From: CAVSZB01 sp964420395
GTDB lineage: Bacteria > Krumholzibacteriota > Krumholzibacteriia > LZORAL124-64-63
DNA length: 10,926 bases
NCBI GenBank assembly: GCA_964420395.1
Contig: CAYQTJ010000101.1
Coordinates: 1-10,926 of the forward strand
Reading direction: 5' to 3'
The notes below the pieces were generated by a model that was not told where the DNA came from, ran no database searches, and worked only from the letters and a program-made list of their open reading frames with translations. Position 1 is the first letter of the stretch. Each line of letters opens with the position of its first letter. Position numbers and translations under genes: made by a program. Shown here one piece after another: positions 6,469-10,926 of the stretch.

Positions 6469-7197
6469 TCAGTCCCGCGGCCCGAAGATGGCCGTGCCGA
6501 CCCGCACCAGCGTGGCCCCCTCCTCCACCGCGATCTCGTAGTCGTCGGACATCCCCATGCTCAATTCCGGCAACGGCAGCCGCGCGGCCCGCCGGGCCGC
6601 CGCGGCCAGGTCCCGCAGGGCGCCGAAGGTCGCGCGCAGCTCCGCCTCGCCGGCCCCGAAGCGGGCCATCGTCATCAGCCCCCGCAGCTCGAGGCGGGGG
6701 CAGGTCTCGGCCAGGCGGACCGCGCAGTCGACCGCCGCCTCCGGCGCCACGCCCGCCTTCTGCGGCTCGCGCGCCACGTTCACCTCCAGCAGCACCGCCT
6801 GGGCGCCGCCCGCCGCTCCGGCCGCCTCGTCGAGCCGTCCGGCGAGCGCCAGGCCGTCCACCGCGTGCAGGAGGACGAAGGGGCCGACCGCCCGGCGCGC
6901 CTTGTTGCTCTGGAGGTGGCCGATGAAGTGCCAGCGCGGCGGCGGCTCCGCCGGCAGCCCGGCCGCGGCCAGCAGGCCCGGCAGCGCCCCGGCGCGGGGC
7001 AGGGCGTCCTGCATGCGGTTCTCGCCGAAGTCACGCTGCCCCGCGCGGCAGGCCGCCACGACCGCCGCCAGCGGCGCGGTCTTGGAGACCGCCACCAGCG
7101 TGACCGCCTCGCGCCTCCCGGCGCGGTCGCGCGCCCGCTCGATGCGTTCGCGCACCAGCGCGAGCCTCGCCTCGATGTCGCGGGCGCCAGGCTCCAT
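6469..7197 (-). CDS. yggS: PLP homeostasis protein, YggS/PLPBP family
   Basis: This 242-residue single-domain TIM-barrel protein binds pyridoxal 5'-phosphate and helps keep PLP and amino-acid pools balanced; no catalytic reaction is established for the family. Seen in order: TLVAVSKT with K39, the expected Schiff-base lysine; DFGENRMQD; RWHFIGHLQSNK; VNVAREPQKAG; RGLMTMARFG; and the C-terminal LSMGMSDDYEIAVEEGATLVRVGTAIFG with its phosphate-binding Ser, Gly and Arg residues. Length and motif order are normal for the family. The ATG follows GGGGAG by five bases. The gene lies 31 nt after the RecA-like ATPase gene and 83 nt before yggT, matching the ylmE-ylmG order of Gram-positive division clusters. 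Confidence 0.95.
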   Translation of the reverse strand: MEPGARDIEARLALVRERIERARDRAGRREAVTLVAVSKTAPLAAVVAACRAGQRDFGENRMQDALPRAGALPGLLAAAGLPAEPPPRWHFIGHLQSNKARRAVGPFVLLHAVDGLALAGRLDEAAGAAGGAQAVLLEVNVAREPQKAGVAPEAAVDCAVRLAETCPRLELRGLMTMARFGAGEAELRATFGALRDLAAAARRAARLPLPELSMGMSDDYEIAVEEGATLVRVGTAIFGPRD

Positions 7198-7228
7198 GAC
7201 GGCTCCCCGGGGCCGGCTGCCCCGACCG

Positions 7229-7936
7229 CTACCGCCAGCGCAGCAGCAGCGTGGACGGATCGAGCTCGAGGTGCAGGTCCGCCACTTCGCGGCGCTCGTG
7301 ATCCTTGAGGATCCGCACGCGCACGTGGTCGGCCTGGGAGTCGAGCAGCACCACGACCGACACGTAGGCGTCGTACCGCGTCACCTCGAGCGGAATGCCG
7401 CGCTCGTCGCACTGCTGGCCCTCGCGGTGCACCAGGGACGAGGTCCAGATCTCGGCGTCCCATTCGCGGGCCAGCCGCTGCACCCCCTGCATCTCCCACT
7501 CCTCGGTCTGCTCGAAGCGCGGCGTGCCGTCCATGATCACGAACGACGGCTCGAAGTGCGCCGCCTGCCGCAGGAAGCCCACCGACTGCTCGAGCTTCTC
7601 GAGCGAGAAGGACTTGCGGTTGTAGGCCAGGATGTGGCGGTTGCGCTCCAGCTCGAGCAGCTTCTGCGCCCGGTCCTCGAGCTGCAGGTCGTCGGCGAGC
7701 GCGTGGAAGAGCTGGTCGTAGAAGCGACGCACCGCCTCGACCGATTCCTGCGTGGAGATGTGGAGCACCTTCCGCCCGTGCAGCAGCGCGTCGAGCGCGA
7801 GGCCGATCAGGAACGCGGTCTTGCCGACGCCGGCGCGCGACAGCGCCACGCCGATCCGGCCGCGACCGAGTCCGCCGGCAATGGCCCGCTCGAACACTCG
7901 CACCGGGCTGCGCTCCCAGACGTCCCTTTGCGGCAT
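7229..7936 (-). CDS. Stand-alone RecA-fold ATPase, DnaB/KaiC-like core, function unknown
   Basis: The 235-residue protein is essentially one RecA-fold ATPase core. The P-loop SRAGVGKTAF (33-42) follows strand RIGVAL and resembles the DnaB form (ARPxMGKTAF), where the first Walker A Gly is also replaced. KVLHISTQES (56-65) places E64 where DnaB/KaiC proteins carry the catalytic Glu. FVIMDGTPRF (132-141) is the Walker B strand with D136. EIWTSSLVHR (162-171) resembles the DnaB segment ending in SQLNR. A helical insert lies at 66-125. There is no N-terminal primase-binding domain and no visible zinc finger or Lon-like domain, so it is not full DnaB or RadA. The ATG follows GGAGGGG by six bases, only 13 nt after the fusA stop, so it is probably co-transcribed with fusA. 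It precedes yggS by 31 nt. I do not recognise a named family, and its substrate is unknown. Confidence 0.85.
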   Translation of the reverse strand: MPQRDVWERSPVRVFERAIAGGLGRGRIGVALSRAGVGKTAFLIGLALDALLHGRKVLHISTQESVEAVRRFYDQLFHALADDLQLEDRAQKLLELERNRHILAYNRKSFSLEKLEQSVGFLRQAAHFEPSFVIMDGTPRFEQTEEWEMQGVQRLAREWDAEIWTSSLVHREGQQCDERGIPLEVTRYDAYVSVVVLLDSQADHVRVRILKDHERREVADLHLELDPSTLLLRWR

Positions 7937-7949
7937 CGTGGTCCCCTCC

Positions 7950-10037
<2,088 letters not shown>

Positions 10038-10155
10038 GGCAGGCTCCGCGCCGGCGGCCTCCCGCGCGGCGTCTCGGTGACAGGGCATCCGGGGATCGGC
10101 CGCCGCCGCGGCCTTCGCGCGCGTGACCCGGCCCCCCGGCCGGCAAACCGGCGCC

Positions 10156-10184
10156 ATAGTAGGGCCGGGCGGCCCGCGCCGCAA
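10156..10184 (-). promoter_or_regulatory. Candidate sigma-70-type promoter for the fusA unit
   Basis: The coding strand has TTGCGG (10184-10179, three of six matches to the -35 consensus) and TACTAT (10161-10156, four of six matches to the -10 consensus) with an ideal 17-nt spacer. It lies in the 183-nt gap between the kbl stop and the fusA ATG, giving a leader of about 110 nt. A short stem GCCGG-TTTG-CCGGC (10152-10139) falls at the expected transcript start. The remainder of the gap is GC-rich with only short inverted repeats. Confidence 0.4.
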
Positions 10185-10220
10185 CCCCGGCGCGCGGCGG
10201 GGAGCCGCCGGCGGCGCCCT

Positions 10221-10926
10221 TCAGCCGACGACGCCGAGGCGGCGGCCCACCGCCGCGAAGGCCTCGAGGCACCGGTCCACCTGCTCCGGCGTATGCGCCG
10301 CGGAGGCCTGCAGGCGGATCCGCGCCTGGCCCCGCGGGACCACCGGGAAGCTGAATCCGATGGCGTAAACCCGTTCGGCCAGCAGTTCCCGCGAGAAGCG
10401 CTGCGCCGTGACGGCGTCGTCGGCCTGCCGGCGGAAGTGCACCGGCACGATCGGGTGGTCGCCCGCGTCGACGTCGAAGCCGAGGGCGCGCAGCCCGCCG
10501 CGCAGTTGGGCCTGGTTCGCCGCCAGCCGGGCCCGCGGCACGGGGTCCTCCGCCAGGATCCGCAGCACTTCGAGCGCCGCCGCGCAGACCATGGGGGGCA
10601 GCGAATTGGAGAAGAGGTAGGGGCGGCTCTTCTGCCGCAGCCAGGCGATGACCTCGCGCCGCCCGCTCGTGCAGCCGCCGAGCGCGCCGCCGAGCGCCTT
10701 GCCGAGGGTGGTGGTGACCAGGTCGATCCGCGGCGCCACGCCGAACCGTTCGCCGGTGCCGCGGCCGCCGGGGCCGACGAAGCCGGTGGCGTGGCTGTCG
10801 TCCACGAGCAGCAGCGCGCCGTGGCGGTCCGCCAGGTCGCAGATCTCGGGCAGGCGGGCGTAGTCGCCGTCCATCGAGAAGACGCCGTCGGTGACGATCA
10901 GCCGCCGGCGCGCCCCCGCGCAGGCC
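10221..10926 (-). CDS. kbl: Glycine C-acetyltransferase (2-amino-3-ketobutyrate CoA ligase), 5' end cut by window edge
   Basis: This PLP enzyme of the alpha-oxoamine synthase family converts 2-amino-3-ketobutyrate and CoA to glycine and acetyl-CoA, the second step of threonine breakdown. The C-terminal 234 residues are present; about 160 residues are expected beyond the right edge. Visible motifs: LIVTDGVFSMDGD, LLLVDDSHATGFVG with the PLP-ring Asp, TTLGKALGG with the Schiff-base Lys (codon 10700-10698), the Kbl hallmark LRQKSRPYLFSNSLPP, FSFPVVPRGQARIRLQASAAHTPEQ split over two blocks, and a C-terminus GRRLGVVG close to E. coli Kbl. Relatives BioF and HemA differ in the SRPYLFSNSL block. No threonine dehydrogenase (tdh) gene follows on the downstream side; it could lie upstream, outside the window. 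The gap to fusA has its own promoter candidate, so kbl probably belongs to a separate unit. Confidence 0.95.
   Translation of the reverse strand, partial: ACAGARRRLIVTDGVFSMDGDYARLPEICDLADRHGALLLVDDSHATGFVGPGGRGTGERFGVAPRIDLVTTTLGKALGGALGGCTSGRREVIAWLRQKSRPYLFSNSLPPMVCAAALEVLRILAEDPVPRARLAANQAQLRGGLRALGFDVDAGDHPIVPVHFRRQADDAVTAQRFSRELLAERVYAIGFSFPVVPRGQARIRLQASAAHTPEQVDRCLEAFAAVGRRLGVVG

Noticed and set aside
7229..7936. Calling the RecA-fold protein DnaB helicase, RadA or KaiC
   Set aside because: It has one domain only, lacks the DnaB N-terminal domain, the RadA zinc finger and Lon-like domain, and the KaiC double domain. Only the fold can be supported.
10038..10184. 49-codon N-terminal extension of EF-G
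   Set aside because: It has no EF-G homology, overlaps the candidate promoter, and the ATG at 10037 has a good ribosome site and the family N-terminus.

Overview
The window is about 11 kb of very GC-rich bacterial chromosome (roughly 70% G+C by eye). Every credible gene lies on the minus strand, so the genes are read from the right end to the left. There is no phage, transposon, CRISPR array, tRNA or rRNA gene. It looks like core chromosome of a Gram-negative-type, high-GC bacterium. Prolipoprotein signal peptidase, a DksA/TraR zinc-finger protein, a DivIVA protein and an EF-G of the spd/mitochondrial EF-G1 type together point to a deep-branching lineage such as Acidobacteriota, Myxococcota or another former deltaproteobacterial group. 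The phylum cannot be settled from the sequence alone.

Layout in transcription order: (1) the 3' part of kbl, glycine C-acetyltransferase, cut by the right edge; (2) a 183-nt gap with a candidate promoter; (3) fusA, an EF-G of the spdEFG1 type; (4) 13 nt later, a small stand-alone RecA-fold ATPase resembling the DnaB/KaiC core, with no function I can assign; (5) yggS, (6) yggT and (7) divIVA, with gaps of 31, 83 and 85 nt; (8) a 169-nt gap with a perfect 10-bp GC hairpin (likely end of the divIVA unit) and an AT-rich extended -10 promoter candidate; (9) punA, purine nucleoside phosphorylase; (10) ileS, a type 2 isoleucyl-tRNA synthetase; (11) a DksA/TraR-family gene overlapping ileS by ATGA; (12) lspA overlapping that gene by TTGA and cut by the left edge.

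The order yggS-yggT-divIVA-(punA)-ileS-(dksA-like)-lspA resembles the ylm/divIVA/ileS cell-division neighbourhood of Gram-positive bacteria (ylmE, ylmG, divIVA, ileS, lspA). Here sepF and ylmH are absent and punA and a zinc-finger regulator are inserted. The genes link translation (EF-G, IleRS), cell pole or division organisation (DivIVA, YggT), PLP homeostasis (YggS), purine salvage (PunA) and lipoprotein maturation (LspA).

The most notable points are sequence-level departures from textbook enzymes: a GVHH version of the HIGH motif in IleRS (linked to mupirocin hyper-resistance), Asp instead of Asn at the purine-recognition position of PunA, a DksA-like protein without the DxxDxA tip motif, and the unassigned RecA-like ATPase. 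I see no clear new defence or mobile system.
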